The notes: generated from the letters alone by a model not told the origin. Positions 27,480-36,912 are shown, counted from the first letter of the stretch. The stretch is DNA of 64,000 bases from Thalassobaculum fulvum (GCF_014652915.1 NZ_BMZS01000001.1:448779-512778); one strand, 5' to 3'. Numbers and translations: made by a program.

Positions 27480-27597
27480 TGGGTCCCGGATCTCCGCGGC
27501 GATGCCGCTGCGTCCGGGATGAGGCAGGAACGGAAAGCACATCCCGCTTCCCTCATCCCGGACGGGCGCGCCGCAGGCGGGGCCGATCCGGGACCCA
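27480..27597. repeat. Extragenic palindromic element, copy 5
   Basis: TGGGTCCCGG to TCCGGGATGAG, then CTCATCCCGG to CCGGGACCCA, starting 10 bases after the enoyl-CoA hydratase stop. Its right arm (27551-27597) is nearly identical to the arm of copy 6, which follows at once. Confidence 0.85.
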
Positions 27598-27606
27598 TCC
27601 CGAGCC

Positions 27607-27707
27607 CCGTCAGGAATGACGGCAACTGGGGGATAGGCGGCGCGACGCTTCCCCTACTATCGTCATCCCGGACGGGTGCGCCGCAGGCGGAACCGATCCG
27701 GGACCCA
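27607..27707. repeat. Extragenic palindromic element, copy 6 (left arm truncated)
   Basis: Only GAATGACGG of the left arm survives at 27614-27622, followed by a 38-base loop and a complete right arm CGTCATCCCGG to CCGGGACCCA (27661-27707). That right arm differs from the copy 5 right arm at only a few positions, so copy 6 looks like a partial tandem duplicate. Confidence 0.75.
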
Positions 27708-27727
27708 CCCGCCGCCGCGACCGCCCG

Positions 27728-29290
27728 ATGCCGCTTCCCACCACCGAGACTCGCATGACTGCACCCGCCCCACTGATCCGCGCGCCCGGGTTCGCCGGCG
27801 AGGAGCTCGTCGACTTCGGCGCTCGGATCGCCGCCAACGCCGTCGCCTTCCCGGACAAGCCCGCCGTCGTCGACGAGGACCGCACGCTCACCTGGCGCGA
27901 ATTCGGCGCCCTGGTGGCGCGGATCGCCGGCCGGCTGGCGGCGGCCGGGGTCGGGCGCGGCGACAACGTGGCCAGCCTGGCGGAGAACTCGGCCGCTCAC
28001 GTCGCCCTCTATGCCGCGGTGCTGAGCGCCGGCGCCTGCATGGTGCCGCTGCCGTTCAGCGCCACGCCCGACGCGCTGCGCCGGATGCGCGACGACAGCG
28101 GGGCGCGGCTGCTGTTCGCCTCGCCCGGAAGGCTGGAGACCGCGAACGGCCTCGGCGCGGAACAGGTGGTCGACCTCGCCGCGATCGAGGAGTGGAGCAA
28201 GGACGCCGTCCCGCTGGCCCCGGCGGCGGTGCGGCCCGAGGACCCGTTCAACATCATCTACTCCAGCGGCACCACCGGAACGCCCAAGGGCATCGTCCAC
28301 CAGCACTTCTTCCGCTCGCGCCAGATCCGCCGGTTCGCCACCCTCGGCATCGGGCCGGACTCCACGATCCTGGTCTCGACCCCGCTGTACTCGAACACCA
28401 CCCTGGTGGTGCTGCTGCCGACGCTCGCCTGGGGCGGCACCGTGGTCACGATGGGGCGCTTCGACACCAAGAAGTTCCTGGCGCTCAGCCAGCGGCACCG
28501 GGTGACCGAGGCGATGCTGGTGCCGGTGCAGTACATGCGGCTGATGGACGAGCCCGAGTTCGACCGCTTCGACCTGTCGTCCTACCGCTGCAAGTTCTCG
28601 ACCTCCGCACCGCTGCCGGGCCCGCTGATCGAGCGGGTGATGGCGCGCTGGCCGGGCAACCTGCTCGAGGTCTACGGCATGACCGAGGGCGGCATCTCGA
28701 CCCTGCTCGACTGCGCGGCGCACCCGACCAAGTGGGACACCGCCGGCCTGCCCTCGGCGGGTGCGGACGTGCGGATCATCGACGAGCACGGCAACCAGCT
28801 TCCGCCGGGCGCGTTCGGCGAGATCGTCGGGCGCTCGGGCGCGATGATGCAGGGCTACTTCAACGCGCCGGACAAGACCGCCGAGATGGTCTGGCGCAGC
28901 CCGGAGGGCGACGATTTCATCCGCTCCGGCGACATGGGGCGGTTCGACGAGGACGGCTTCCTGCAGCTGCTCGACCGCAAGAAGGACATGATCATCTCCG
29001 GCGGCTTCAACATCTACGCCGCCGACCTCGAGGCGGTGCTGCGCCGCCACCCCGACGTCGCCGACGTGGCGGTGATCGCGATCCCGAGCCGGGAGTGGGG
29101 CGAGACCCCGCTCGGCCTCGTCGTGCCGAAGCCGGGGGCGGCGGCCGACGCGCAAGCGATCCGGGACTGGGCGAACGGGCAACTCGGCAAGACCCAGCGG
29201 CTGTCGGCGGTCGAGCTGCGCGACGATCTGCCGAGGAGCGAGATCGGGAAGATCCTCAAGCGGGAGCTGCGGGCGGTATATTGGGGGTAG
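27728..29290 (+). CDS. Acyl-CoA synthetase (AMP-forming, class I adenylating enzyme)
   Basis: A 520-aa CoA ligase. Core motifs in order: P-loop YSSGTTGTPKG (about residue 178), VYGMTEGG, SGDMGRFDEDG, the hinge KDMIISGGFNIY and the C-terminal catalytic lysine in EIGKILKREL. It activates a carboxylic acid as acyl-AMP then acyl-CoA; the substrate cannot be read off, though the gene sits among beta-oxidation genes. Starts at 27728 and at 27755 (MTAPAPLIRAP) are both possible; a weak GAG stands before the second. Two palindromic elements lie directly upstream. Confidence 0.88.
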   Translation: MPLPTTETRMTAPAPLIRAPGFAGEELVDFGARIAANAVAFPDKPAVVDEDRTLTWREFGALVARIAGRLAAAGVGRGDNVASLAENSAAHVALYAAVLSAGACMVPLPFSATPDALRRMRDDSGARLLFASPGRLETANGLGAEQVVDLAAIEEWSKDAVPLAPAAVRPEDPFNIIYSSGTTGTPKGIVHQHFFRSRQIRRFATLGIGPDSTILVSTPLYSNTTLVVLLPTLAWGGTVVTMGRFDTKKFLALSQRHRVTEAMLVPVQYMRLMDEPEFDRFDLSSYRCKFSTSAPLPGPLIERVMARWPGNLLEVYGMTEGGISTLLDCAAHPTKWDTAGLPSAGADVRIIDEHGNQLPPGAFGEIVGRSGAMMQGYFNAPDKTAEMVWRSPEGDDFIRSGDMGRFDEDGFLQLLDRKKDMIISGGFNIYAADLEAVLRRHPDVADVAVIAIPSREWGETPLGLVVPKPGAAADAQAIRDWANGQLGKTQRLSAVELRDDLPRSEIGKILKRELRAVYWG

Positions 29291-29597
29291 GGGGCGAGAC
29301 CGGCGGCACCCCCGGCCGGAACCGACCCCCTCTCGTCATTCCGGAGCCGCGGAGCGGACTCCGGGATCCATCCGTCAAACCGACCCGCGGACGCCCATGC
29401 TGCCCGATGGATCCCGGGGTCGCCCGCTACGCGGCCGCACCGGGATGACGGAAGAGAGAAGGTACCAATGACCGCTCCCCCACCCATAGCGGTCTACGGC
29501 GCACGGCAGCCGCTCACACCAACCGGCCCGCCCGCGCCAAGCAAGAAGGGCGGCCGCCTCCCGGCAACCGCCCCCTCGCATTTCCTTCAGCCCGAGC
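29291..29597. other. Convergent intergenic region
   Basis: A 307-base spacer between the stops of the ligase and the cyclase-family gene. About 120 bases are the palindromic element copy 7. The rest (29451-29597) shows short open frames without conservation or start signals, and I see nothing functional in it. Confidence 0.6.
29334..29450. repeat. Extragenic palindromic element, copy 7 (variant, arms in reverse order)
   Basis: Here the CGTCATTCCGG arm comes first and ends CCGGGATCCA, and the TGGATCCCGG arm follows and ends CCGGGATGACG. It is therefore an inside-out arrangement relative to the other copies, with GGATCC in place of GGGTCC. Confidence 0.8.
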
Positions 29598-30695
29598 TCA
29601 GTCGATCGCGACCGGCGCGCCCATCGAGCCCGTCGCACCGGCGATCGGGGCCGGCGAGTACATGTACAGGAAGGTGTAGACCTTGTCGGCCGCCAGGCCG
29701 TCCAGGTTCATGTTCTCCTGGTTGACGATGCCGTGCCGGGCCAGCATGTGCTGGTGCACGCAGAACGCGCAGGCCGGATCCGGGTTCGGCACCACCTCGG
29801 TCGCCCAGGTGTCGCTGCCGAACACGCCGGCCTGCACCTCGTCCGACAGCCAGCGCGCGACCTCGGCGCCGATGCCGGGCTCGCCGCCGTTGTACTTCTC
29901 GTTGTCGGTGATCCAGTACTTGCCCCAGCCGGTGCGGAACATTACGCCGTCGCCGGGCATGAACTTGAAGCCCTCCATGCCCTGCTTCTTCAGGGCGCCG
30001 CGCACGTCGTCCATGGTGATCTCCTGGCCGGCCTCCATGGCCTCGACGCCCTTGTAGCCGGCGACGTCGACCAGGATGCCGCGGGCGACGATCGGGTGCA
30101 GCTTCTCGGTGCCGAGCTTCATCAGGCCGTTGGCCGAGGCCACCTCGGACTCGGTGAAGCCGTTGTAGTAGCGCATGTTGTCCTTGTCGCCGGGGCCGCC
30201 GATCACCACCCCGATGTGGCCGAGCCCGTCGAACTGGGTGCCGACCTGGCCGACCTCGGTCGCCAGGAACTCGTCGTGCCAGATCACCCGGTTGGAGCCG
30301 TACGGCCCGCCGGTCGGGGCGCCGGGGATGCGGAGCGTGAACTTGCGGGTGCCGAACAGCGGCATGTCGGCGGTGTACGGCCGGCCGAGCGAGTAGACCT
30401 TGCCCTTGTCGGCCTCGGCGACGGCGCGCGCCACCACGTCCGGCTTGGTGTACCAGTTGGTCGAGCCGGCCTCGTCGCCTTCGCCCCACAGCTTGTTCGG
30501 CCACCACTTCTCGCCGATCGGGGTCTCGGCCTTGCCGATCACCCACGGCTTGCCCTCGCAGCCGCTGTAGTCGTCGGCGTCGCAGGCGGCGAAGGCCGCC
30601 CCGGGGGCCATGGTCATCGTGGCCAGGGTCATCGCGGCCAGGGTCATGGCGGTGCCGACGGCACCGGCCAGGCAGGTTCGTGCGATCGTGCGCAT
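29598..30695 (-). CDS. Exported cyclase-family protein (kynurenine formamidase-like fold)
   Basis: A 365-aa metal-dependent hydrolase/cyclase of the swivelling alpha/beta fold. A signal peptide of about 36 residues, with repeated MTLA units and cleavage near GAAFAA, sends it to the periplasm. The metal site reads GTQFDGLGHIG, so the first His of the common HxGTHxDxxxH is Gln, as in a known subgroup with TQWDGLxH. C-terminal VHQHMLARHGI probably supplies further ligands. GGGAGGAA precedes the ATG at 30695. Substrate unknown; such enzymes open amides, lactones or cyclise polyketides. Single gene, same direction as cfa but 216 bases apart. Confidence 0.82.
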   Translation of the reverse strand: MRTIARTCLAGAVGTAMTLAAMTLATMTMAPGAAFAACDADDYSGCEGKPWVIGKAETPIGEKWWPNKLWGEGDEAGSTNWYTKPDVVARAVAEADKGKVYSLGRPYTADMPLFGTRKFTLRIPGAPTGGPYGSNRVIWHDEFLATEVGQVGTQFDGLGHIGVVIGGPGDKDNMRYYNGFTESEVASANGLMKLGTEKLHPIVARGILVDVAGYKGVEAMEAGQEITMDDVRGALKKQGMEGFKFMPGDGVMFRTGWGKYWITDNEKYNGGEPGIGAEVARWLSDEVQAGVFGSDTWATEVVPNPDPACAFCVHQHMLARHGIVNQENMNLDGLAADKVYTFLYMYSPAPIAGATGSMGAPVAID

Positions 30696-30911
30696 TGTCG
30701 GGTTCCTCCCAGCTTCGTTCTTGCCGGCGACGGTAGTGGAGTCGCGCCGCCGCGGTTGATCGGCCGGGATGTCCCGGCCGAATGCCGGTATTGGTTGCGA
30801 GCCTAGACAGCGCCGGGTCCGGCGGCAAACTCAAAGAGTCCGGGCGGCAATGTTCGCGCGGGTGAACGACAAGCGCGACGGTTGAACCGGCTCCGTCGTC
30901 CGCACGCCCGT

Positions 30912-32228
30912 TCAGATGCGGTAGATGTCGTGACGGGTCGGCGGCACCGCGGTGAAGCCCTTCGGCGACTTGCTGGCCAGGGTCTGGTAGATCCGCGCCG
31001 AGCCGCGCTGGAACGCGAACGAGCAGCCGGCCAGGTAGGCCGCCCAGATCCGGGTGGTCTCGGGGCCGACCAGGGCTTCCGCCGCTTCCCGGTTCTCGTA
31101 CAGCCGGCGGTGCCATTCGCGCGTCGTCTTCTGGTAGTGCTGGCGCAGCGCCTCGACGTCCTGCACCTCGAACCCGGCGATCTCCATCTCGGCGATCGTG
31201 TGGCCGATGTCGTCGAGCTCGCCGCCCGGGAAGATGTACTTCTGCAGCGCGCGCTGCTCGGGCCGGCCGGCGAACCGCCGGCGCCGGCGCTTGGCGCCGC
31301 GCGAGATCGCGTGGTTCATGAACAGCCCGCCCGGCTTCAGCAGGCGCTGCACGGTCCGGAAGTACTCGGGGATGGCGGCGAGGCCGATGTGCTCGTACAT
31401 GCCGACCGACGCGATCTTGTCGAACCCGCCCTCTGCGGTACTGGCCAGCTCCCGATAGTCCTTGAGGTGCAGGGTCACCCGGTCGGCGATGCCGAGCCGC
31501 TCGACCTTGGCCTGCGCGAACGCCAGCTGCTCCGCGGACAGGGTGACGCCGTGGCCGACCACGCCGTAACTGCGGACCGCGTGGCACAGCAGCCCGCCCC
31601 AGCCGCAGCCGATGTCCAGCAGGGTCTCGCCCGGCTTGAGCCGGAGCTTGCGGCAGATCAGGTCGAGCTTGTTGAGCTGCGCCTCCTCGAGCGTCGCGTC
31701 CCAGTGCGGGAAGTGGGCGCAGGAGTACTGCATTTCCGGATCCAGGAAGAGCCGGTAGAAGTCGTTGCCGACGTCGTAGTGGAACCGGATGAACCGCCTG
31801 TTGTCGCCGCCCTTGCGGCCGCGGCCCTCGGAATCGGCGCCGAAGTCGCGGGTGCGGTCGGGGTCGTCGCCGCGGCCGAAGAAGAACGGCAGCAGCCCGC
31901 GGATCAGCGCGCCCTTGGCGATCCGGCGGAACCTGCGGCGATAGGAGCGGTCGAGCATCAGCGGCTCGGCGAAGTCGATCAGCGAGCCGCCCTCGACCGC
32001 GATGTCGCCCTTGGCGTAGTGCCGGATCAGCCGGTCGAGGCTTGGCCGGTGCAGCAGCGAGGAGATGACGCCGGGCGACGCGATCCGCAGCGCCAGGCCG
32101 GCGACCGGGTCGGTGCCGAGCGGTTCCAGCGTGCCGTCCCACAGCCGCAGCGAGAAATGCGCGTCGACCGTCTCGCGGATCAGCGCCGCCAGCCGGAGCG
32201 CGGCACGCCGTTTCGCTTCGTCGCTCAC
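30912..32228 (-). CDS. cfa: Cyclopropane-fatty-acyl-phospholipid synthase
   Basis: A 438-aa enzyme that adds a methylene from AdoMet across double bonds of membrane phospholipid acyl chains. FHYDVGNDFYRLFLD, MQYSCAHF, AdoMet motif I LDIGCGWGG, VGMYEHIG (active-site Glu-His) and MNHAISRG are the standard blocks. The N-terminal about 130 residues form the lipid-recognition domain. It is the last gene behind two CoA-transferase genes; the 66-base spacer allows co-transcription. A related fatty-acid methyltransferase activity is possible. Confidence 0.9.
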   Translation of the reverse strand: MSDEAKRRAALRLAALIRETVDAHFSLRLWDGTLEPLGTDPVAGLALRIASPGVISSLLHRPSLDRLIRHYAKGDIAVEGGSLIDFAEPLMLDRSYRRRFRRIAKGALIRGLLPFFFGRGDDPDRTRDFGADSEGRGRKGGDNRRFIRFHYDVGNDFYRLFLDPEMQYSCAHFPHWDATLEEAQLNKLDLICRKLRLKPGETLLDIGCGWGGLLCHAVRSYGVVGHGVTLSAEQLAFAQAKVERLGIADRVTLHLKDYRELASTAEGGFDKIASVGMYEHIGLAAIPEYFRTVQRLLKPGGLFMNHAISRGAKRRRRRFAGRPEQRALQKYIFPGGELDDIGHTIAEMEIAGFEVQDVEALRQHYQKTTREWHRRLYENREAAEALVGPETTRIWAAYLAGCSFAFQRGSARIYQTLASKSPKGFTAVPPTRHDIYRI

Positions 32229-32294
32229 CAGCGGGTCCTTCGGTCGAACAGCTCGCCCGAACTACCTACCCAAACGCGAGCGGTTTGTCGTGGG

Positions 32295-33458
32295 CTACGG
32301 TCCGCCGATGACGCCGGCCGCCTTCAACTCGGCGACCCGACTGGCCTCGACGCCCCAGTCGGCGAGCGCCGCATCCGTGCCCGCACCCGCCGGTTCCGGC
32401 GGCGTCGGCGTGTCGGGAACGGTGCGGCCGAAGCGCGGGGCCGGGGCCGGCTGGGTGACCCCGTCGATCTCCACGAAGGTGCCGCGCGCCCGGTTGTGCG
32501 GATGCTCCGGGGCCTCGGCCATGGTCAGCACCGGTGCGACGCAGGCGTCGGTGCCCTCCAGGATCGCGCACCACGCGTCGCAGTCCTTGGTGGCGATGCG
32601 CTCGGCGATGCGCTGCTTGAGGGCGGGCCAGTCGGCCGGGTCGTCGCCGAATGGTGGGGGGCCGGAGGGAGCGTCACCTCCGAGCCCGATCAGCCGGAAG
32701 AACTCGGCCCGAAACCGCTTTTCGATCGGCGCCACCGACAGCCAGCGGCCGTCGGCGCAGCGGTAGACCTCGTAGTAGGCGGCCCCGGAATCCAGGATGT
32801 TGGCGCCGCGCCGGTCGCTCCAGATGCCGGCCGCCGCCATGCCGTAGAACGACGCCATCAGCGAGGCGGCGCCGTCGATCATCGCCGCGTCCACCACCTG
32901 GCCCTGGCCGGAGCCCCTGGCCTCCAGCAGCGCGCAGACCACGCCGAAGGCTAGGTACAAGGCACCGCCGCCGTAGTCGCCGACCAGGTTCAGCGGCGGG
33001 GTCGGCGGCCCGCCCTCGCGGCCGACCGCGTGCAGGGCGCCGGTCAGCGCGATGTAGTTGAGGTCGTGGCCGGCCGCCTTGGCGAGCGGCCCGTCTTGGC
33101 CCCAGCCGGTCATCCGCCCGTAGACCAGCCGCGGGTTCCGCGCCAGGCAGATTTCGGGGCCGAGGCCGAGCCGCTCCATGGTGCCGGGGCGGAAGCCCTC
33201 GATCAGCGCGTCGGCCCGGCCCGCCAGCTCGAGCACCAGGGCGATGCCCTCGGGGTTCTTCAGGTCGACCGCCGCCGAGCGGCGCCCGCGGTTGGTCACC
33301 TTGAAGCGGTCGGGCATGCCGATCCCGAGGTCGCCGGCCGCCTCGATCCGGTCGAGCCGCAGCACGGTGGCGCCGAGGTCGGCCAGCAGCATGGCAGCCA
33401 TCGGCCCGGGGCCGATGCCGGCGAACTCCAGGATGCGAATTCCGGCGAGCGGTCCCAT
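32295..33458 (-). CDS. CaiB/BaiF family III CoA-transferase (alpha-methylacyl-CoA racemase type)
   Basis: A 387-aa family III protein. The N-terminal [25 protein letters not shown] and [13 protein letters not shown] are typical of alpha-methylacyl-CoA racemase (AMACR/MCR), where His126 and Asp156 (mycobacterial numbering) do the 1,1-proton transfer; here GHD and the Asp in [13 protein letters not shown] are present. Racemisation of 2-methyl-branched acyl-CoA is needed before beta-oxidation of isoprenoid or steroid side chains, so this hints at a branched substrate. GAGGAG precedes the ATG, 25 bases after the upstream gene's stop. Confidence 0.85.
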   Translation of the reverse strand: MGPLAGIRILEFAGIGPGPMAAMLLADLGATVLRLDRIEAAGDLGIGMPDRFKVTNRGRRSAAVDLKNPEGIALVLELAGRADALIEGFRPGTMERLGLGPEICLARNPRLVYGRMTGWGQDGPLAKAAGHDLNYIALTGALHAVGREGGPPTPPLNLVGDYGGGALYLAFGVVCALLEARGSGQGQVVDAAMIDGAASLMASFYGMAAAGIWSDRRGANILDSGAAYYEVYRCADGRWLSVAPIEKRFRAEFFRLIGLGGDAPSGPPPFGDDPADWPALKQRIAERIATKDCDAWCAILEGTDACVAPVLTMAEAPEHPHNRARGTFVEIDGVTQPAPAPRFGRTVPDTPTPPEPAGAGTDAALADWGVEASRVAELKAAGVIGGP

Positions 33459-33483
33459 GGTGCGTCTCCTCGACAGTCGGTTT

Positions 33484-34770
33484 TCAGCGTCGGTCGGACT
33501 TCAGCAGCGGATGCGCCGCCCGTTCCAGCTCCTCGCGGAATGCCGGGTCGGCGATCGCGATCATCCGCCGCGCCCGCTCGGCGAGCGTTTGGCCCTTCAA
33601 CTCGGCCACACCCCATTCGGTCACCACCAGGTCGGCGTCGCTGCGCAGGCTGGTGACCGGCCGGCCGTCCAGGCCGGCGACGATCCGGCTGACCGTGCCG
33701 TCGCGGGCGGTCGCGGGCAGGGCGATGATCGAGCGGCCGCCGGGCGCGAGGTTGCCGGCGCGCACGAAGTCGACCTGGCCGCCGACCGCCCCGACATAGT
33801 GCGAGCCGGCTACCTCGGCGTTGACCTGGCCGGACAGGTCGACCTCGACCGCCGAGTTGATGGCGGTGAAGCCGGGCAGCCGGGCCATCACCTCGACCCC
33901 GTGGCTGATCTCGGTCGGCACCAGCCGGAACGCCGGGTTGCGGTCGGCGAAGGCGAGTAGCCGCGCGGTGCCGAACAGCGAGCCGGCGACCGAGACGCCG
34001 GCGTCGAACGGCTTGCGGGCGTTGGTGACGGCGCCGGCCTCGATCAGGTCGGCCATGCGGTCGCCGATCATCCCGGAATGCACGCCGAGCCCGCGGTGCC
34101 CGGACAAGGCGCCCAGGATGGCGTCCGGGATGGCGCCGATCCCGGTCTGGATCACCGCGCCGTCGGGAATCCGCTCGGCCACCAGCCGGCCGATCCGTTC
34201 CTCGACCGGGCCGATGCGGGCCGGCGGCAGCTCGGCCGGGGCACGAGAGGTCTCGACCGTCAGGTCGATCCGCAGGTCGGGCGGCAGCTCGCCGCCGTGG
34301 CACCACGGCGCCCGGTCGTCGATCCCGCCGATCACCAGCCGGGCCCGCCGGGCGGCGGCCAGCGAGTAGTCGCGGTTGCCGGCGATCGCGAGGCGGTCGC
34401 CGTTGCGGGCGAGCTGCAGCAGCACCACGTCGGCCGCCAGGGTGCCGTCGGCGAACAGCCCCGGCAGCTGGCTGTACTGGGCCGGCACCACGTCCAGTCG
34501 CCCGGCCCGCGCCAGCCGGCCGGCGCCGCCGAGCGCACCGTAGCCGGCGAACGCGATGCCGGTGGTCGCCTCGGGCTCGAAGCTGCGCGAGAACACCGCG
34601 CCCAGGAACACGGTGATTGGGCCGACCGCCGGAGTCCGATCCGTGGTGGCCTGCCGGACCAGCGCCTCGGCCAGCGCCGTCGGCTCGCCGCAGCCCTGGC
34701 CGACGACCACCGTGTCGCCGGGCCGGATCAGCCCGCTGAAGTCGATCGCATCGGCGGCTGCCGTCGCCAT
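33484..34770 (-). CDS. Acetyl-CoA hydrolase/CoA-transferase family I protein
   Basis: A 428-aa protein of the Cat1/acetate CoA-transferase type. The catalytic glutamate that forms the CoA thioester is in [14 protein letters not shown], with GSGGQ-like loop [13 protein letters not shown] following, and [11 protein letters not shown] near the C-terminus. It would move CoA between acetyl- or succinyl-CoA and another acid, or hydrolyse a thioester. First gene of a three-gene minus-strand unit (with the racemase-type gene and cfa), divergent from the IclR regulator; the shared spacer holds operator site 2. Confidence 0.87.
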   Translation of the reverse strand: MATAAADAIDFSGLIRPGDTVVVGQGCGEPTALAEALVRQATTDRTPAVGPITVFLGAVFSRSFEPEATTGIAFAGYGALGGAGRLARAGRLDVVPAQYSQLPGLFADGTLAADVVLLQLARNGDRLAIAGNRDYSLAAARRARLVIGGIDDRAPWCHGGELPPDLRIDLTVETSRAPAELPPARIGPVEERIGRLVAERIPDGAVIQTGIGAIPDAILGALSGHRGLGVHSGMIGDRMADLIEAGAVTNARKPFDAGVSVAGSLFGTARLLAFADRNPAFRLVPTEISHGVEVMARLPGFTAINSAVEVDLSGQVNAEVAGSHYVGAVGGQVDFVRAGNLAPGGRSIIALPATARDGTVSRIVAGLDGRPVTSLRSDADLVVTEWGVAELKGQTLAERARRMIAIADPAFREELERAAHPLLKSDRR

Positions 34771-34831
34771 TCCCGCCTCACATCCTGGTCCGCTTGGTGC
34801 TATAAGAAAACTCCGCTCGCCGCGGCGAGTG

Positions 34832-34857
34832 CTTCATCTGTTGAAATGCCGTTTCAG
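34832..34857. promoter_or_regulatory. IclR-type operator candidate, site 2
   Basis: TGAAA-TGCCG-TTTCA (34842-34856) is a perfect dyad, preceded by CTTCATCTGT, in the 128-base spacer between the CoA-transferase gene (minus) and the IclR gene (plus). It matches the sites at 38111 and 40549 and would allow autoregulation and divergent control. Confidence 0.7.
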
Positions 34858-34898
34858 CGTGTGGTATGGTGCCCCCTTCGATTCGGCGGGAGGGAACC

Positions 34899-35699
34899 AT
34901 GCCGTCATTCAAGCCGGTCATCGCACTGTCCCGTGGCCTCGACGTGCTGCGCGTCGTCAACCAGGCGCGGCAGGCGACGGTCGGCAGCATCCACAAGGCG
35001 ACCGGCCTCGACAAGGCGACCATCGTGCGCATGCTCGAGACCCTCGAGCACGAGGGCTACGTCATGCGCGACCCGGAGCGCACCGCCTACGTGCCGACCG
35101 GCCGGACCCTGCTGCTCAGCCAGGGCTACAACCAGCATCTCTGGGTCGGCAGCGTGGCCGACCCGATCCTGCAGGAGGTCCGCGACCAGGTCGGCTGGCC
35201 GGTCGACATCGCGCTGTTCGACCGCGACGCCATGATCATCTCGCAGACCGCGCAGGAGCGCGGCTCGGTGCTGTTCGTGCGCCGCCGCCCGGGCTTCCGG
35301 ATCCCGGTCCTGACGACCTCGCTCGGGCGCGCCTACCTGGCGTTCTGCGACGACGCGGAGCGCGCCGCGATCGTCGCCCGACTGGCCGAAATGCCGGGGC
35401 CGGCCACCGACCTGGCGCGCGAGCCGGCGAAGCTGGAGCGGCTGCTGGCCGAGGTGCGCGAGCGCGGCTACGCGATCACCGACCCGAGCTACAGCCACGA
35501 GATGTTCGACGACAAGGTCTGGGCGATCGGCGTGCCGGTGCGCACCGGCGCCAGGGTGTTCGCGGCGATCAACGTCATGCTGCTGCACAGCGCGGTCTCC
35601 GAGGCCGACGGGGTGCGGCAGTTCCTGGGGCCGCTGCAGCGCACCGCCGACCGCATCGCCGCCGAGCTGACCGAGCGGACGGAGCGCCGGAGGGCTTAG
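34899..35699 (+). CDS. IclR-family transcriptional regulator
   Basis: A 266-aa regulator: N-terminal winged helix (ALSRGLDVLRVVN, then IHKATGLDKATIVRMLETLEHEGYV) and a C-terminal GAF-like effector domain with TTSLGRAYLAF and YAITDPSY. I use the ATG 34899, with GGGAGGG 4 bases upstream; 11 extra residues from 34866 are unlikely. Such regulators usually respond to an aromatic or acyl-type metabolite. It lies centrally in the CoA island, and a shared motif in four promoters fits its expected dyad operator, so it probably controls the island including itself. Confidence 0.9.
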   Translation: MPSFKPVIALSRGLDVLRVVNQARQATVGSIHKATGLDKATIVRMLETLEHEGYVMRDPERTAYVPTGRTLLLSQGYNQHLWVGSVADPILQEVRDQVGWPVDIALFDRDAMIISQTAQERGSVLFVRRRPGFRIPVLTTSLGRAYLAFCDDAERAAIVARLAEMPGPATDLAREPAKLERLLAEVRERGYAITDPSYSHEMFDDKVWAIGVPVRTGARVFAAINVMLLHSAVSEADGVRQFLGPLQRTADRIAAELTERTERRRA

Positions 35700-35728
35700 G
35701 CCGCCGCGCCCGTCACGCAGTGTCCGAT

Positions 35729-35840
35729 AGGTCCCGGCTCTCCGCGGCTGCGCCGCTACGGCCGGGATGAGGGGGTGGGGGAGTTTCGCATGGACCCTCA
35801 TCCCGGACGCCGCCGCGTTGGCGGAGGCGAGCCGGGACCT
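35729..35840. repeat. Extragenic palindromic element, copy 8
   Basis: AGGTCCCGGCTC to GCCGGGATGAG and CTCATCCCGG to GAGCCGGGACCT, between the convergent ends of the IclR and MaoC genes, 29 bases after the IclR stop. Confidence 0.85.
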
Positions 35841-35851
35841 AGCCGCTCCGG

Positions 35852-36712
35852 TCATTCCCCGATTACCGCCAGCCCGTTGTTCAGCACCACGGTGTCGCGC
35901 TCGAGCACGCGGCAGCGGAACGACACCGTCGCGCCGTCGAGCCACATCTCGGTGCGGATGGTCTCGCCCGGATAGACCGGCGCCGAGAACCGCACGTCGA
36001 GCCGCTTCAGCCGGGCCGGGTCGTCGCCGCAGCAGGCCCGCAGGATCGCCCGCCCGGCGACCCCGTAGGTGGCGAGGCCGTGCAGGATCGGCCGCGGGAA
36101 GCCGACCGCCTGGGCGATCTTCGGGTCGGCGTGCAGCGGGTTGTAGTCGCCGGACAGCCGGTAGATCAGCGCCGCCTGCGGCAGGGTCGGCAGGTCGAGC
36201 ACCAGCTCCGGGTCGCCGTTCGGCATCTCGTGCGGCGCCGGGGCCGGGCCGGTCGGCCCGCCGAAGCCGCCCTCGCCGCGCATGAACGTCGTCGAGGTGA
36301 CGGTGCACAGCAGCGCGCCGCTCGCCTTGTCGACGACGTCGCGCTCCGAGTACATCAGCGCGCCCTTGCCCGCGCCCTTGTCGATGATCTCGGTGACCCG
36401 GCTGCGGCCGATCACCGTGCCGGCCGCCGGCAGCGGCCGGTGCAGGACCAGCCCCTGCTCGCCGTGCAGCACCTTGCGCCAGTCGACCCCGGTCTCCGGG
36501 GCCTTCAGCCAGAACCCGGGATGGCCGAGCACCACCGCCATGGTCGGCAGGGCCTGCAGCCCGTCCTCGTAGACGTGGCGCAGGTCGCGCTCGTCCAGCG
36601 GGTCGTGGCCGCAGCCCACCCCGAGGGCGTACAGCATGGTGTCGCGCTCGGTGTAGCTGTGCTCGAGGTCCGGGAACGGCCAGTTCCTGAGCTTGTCGTA
36701 GTCGATCGGCAT
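35852..36712 (-). CDS. MaoC-like enoyl-CoA hydratase 2
   Basis: A 286-aa double hot-dog protein like the hydratase 2 domain of peroxisomal multifunctional enzyme 2, catalysing hydration of trans-2-enoyl-CoA to (R)-3-hydroxyacyl-CoA. The catalytic loop is SGDYNPLHADPKIAQAVGF with Asp and His, then RPILHGLATYGVAGRAIL. The N-terminal hot-dog lacks this loop, as usual. It lies downstream of an acyl-CoA dehydrogenase on the same strand, with a palindromic element in the 200-base spacer; together they give two successive steps of a beta-oxidation cycle. Confidence 0.9.
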   Translation of the reverse strand: MPIDYDKLRNWPFPDLEHSYTERDTMLYALGVGCGHDPLDERDLRHVYEDGLQALPTMAVVLGHPGFWLKAPETGVDWRKVLHGEQGLVLHRPLPAAGTVIGRSRVTEIIDKGAGKGALMYSERDVVDKASGALLCTVTSTTFMRGEGGFGGPTGPAPAPHEMPNGDPELVLDLPTLPQAALIYRLSGDYNPLHADPKIAQAVGFPRPILHGLATYGVAGRAILRACCGDDPARLKRLDVRFSAPVYPGETIRTEMWLDGATVSFRCRVLERDTVVLNNGLAVIGE

Positions 36713-36746
36713 GCGGTGGGCTCCCTTGTGAGGGTCGGAGCGGCGG

Positions 36747-36887
36747 GTGGGTTCCGGCTCGGCCGCGCCGAGGGCGGCGCAGCCGTCCGGAATGACGACA
36801 TGGGAAGTGGAACCACAAGGTGGCCCTCCCCCTCTTCGCCGTCATTCCGGACCGGGCCGCCGAAAGGCGAACGGAGCCGGAACCCAC
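36747..36887. repeat. Extragenic palindromic element, copy 9 (TTCCGG variant)
   Basis: GTGGGTTCCGGCTCGG to GTCCGGAATGACG and CGTCATTCCGGAC to GAGCCGGAACCCAC: same plan as the others but with TTCCGG/CCGGAA cores. It lies between the acyl-CoA dehydrogenase stop and the MaoC start. Confidence 0.85.
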
Positions 36888-36912
36888 GGAGCGACGGGCG
36901 TTGTCAGGTCCT

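Noticed and set aside
25131-29450. A CRISPR-like array formed by repeats 3 to 7
   Set aside because: The repeats are 100-140 bp palindromes with complete genes between them; there are no regular spacers and no cas genes.
29468-29725. A small plus-strand gene after the acyl-CoA ligase
   Set aside because: It has no ribosome site, a low-complexity product, and runs into the end of the convergent cyclase gene.
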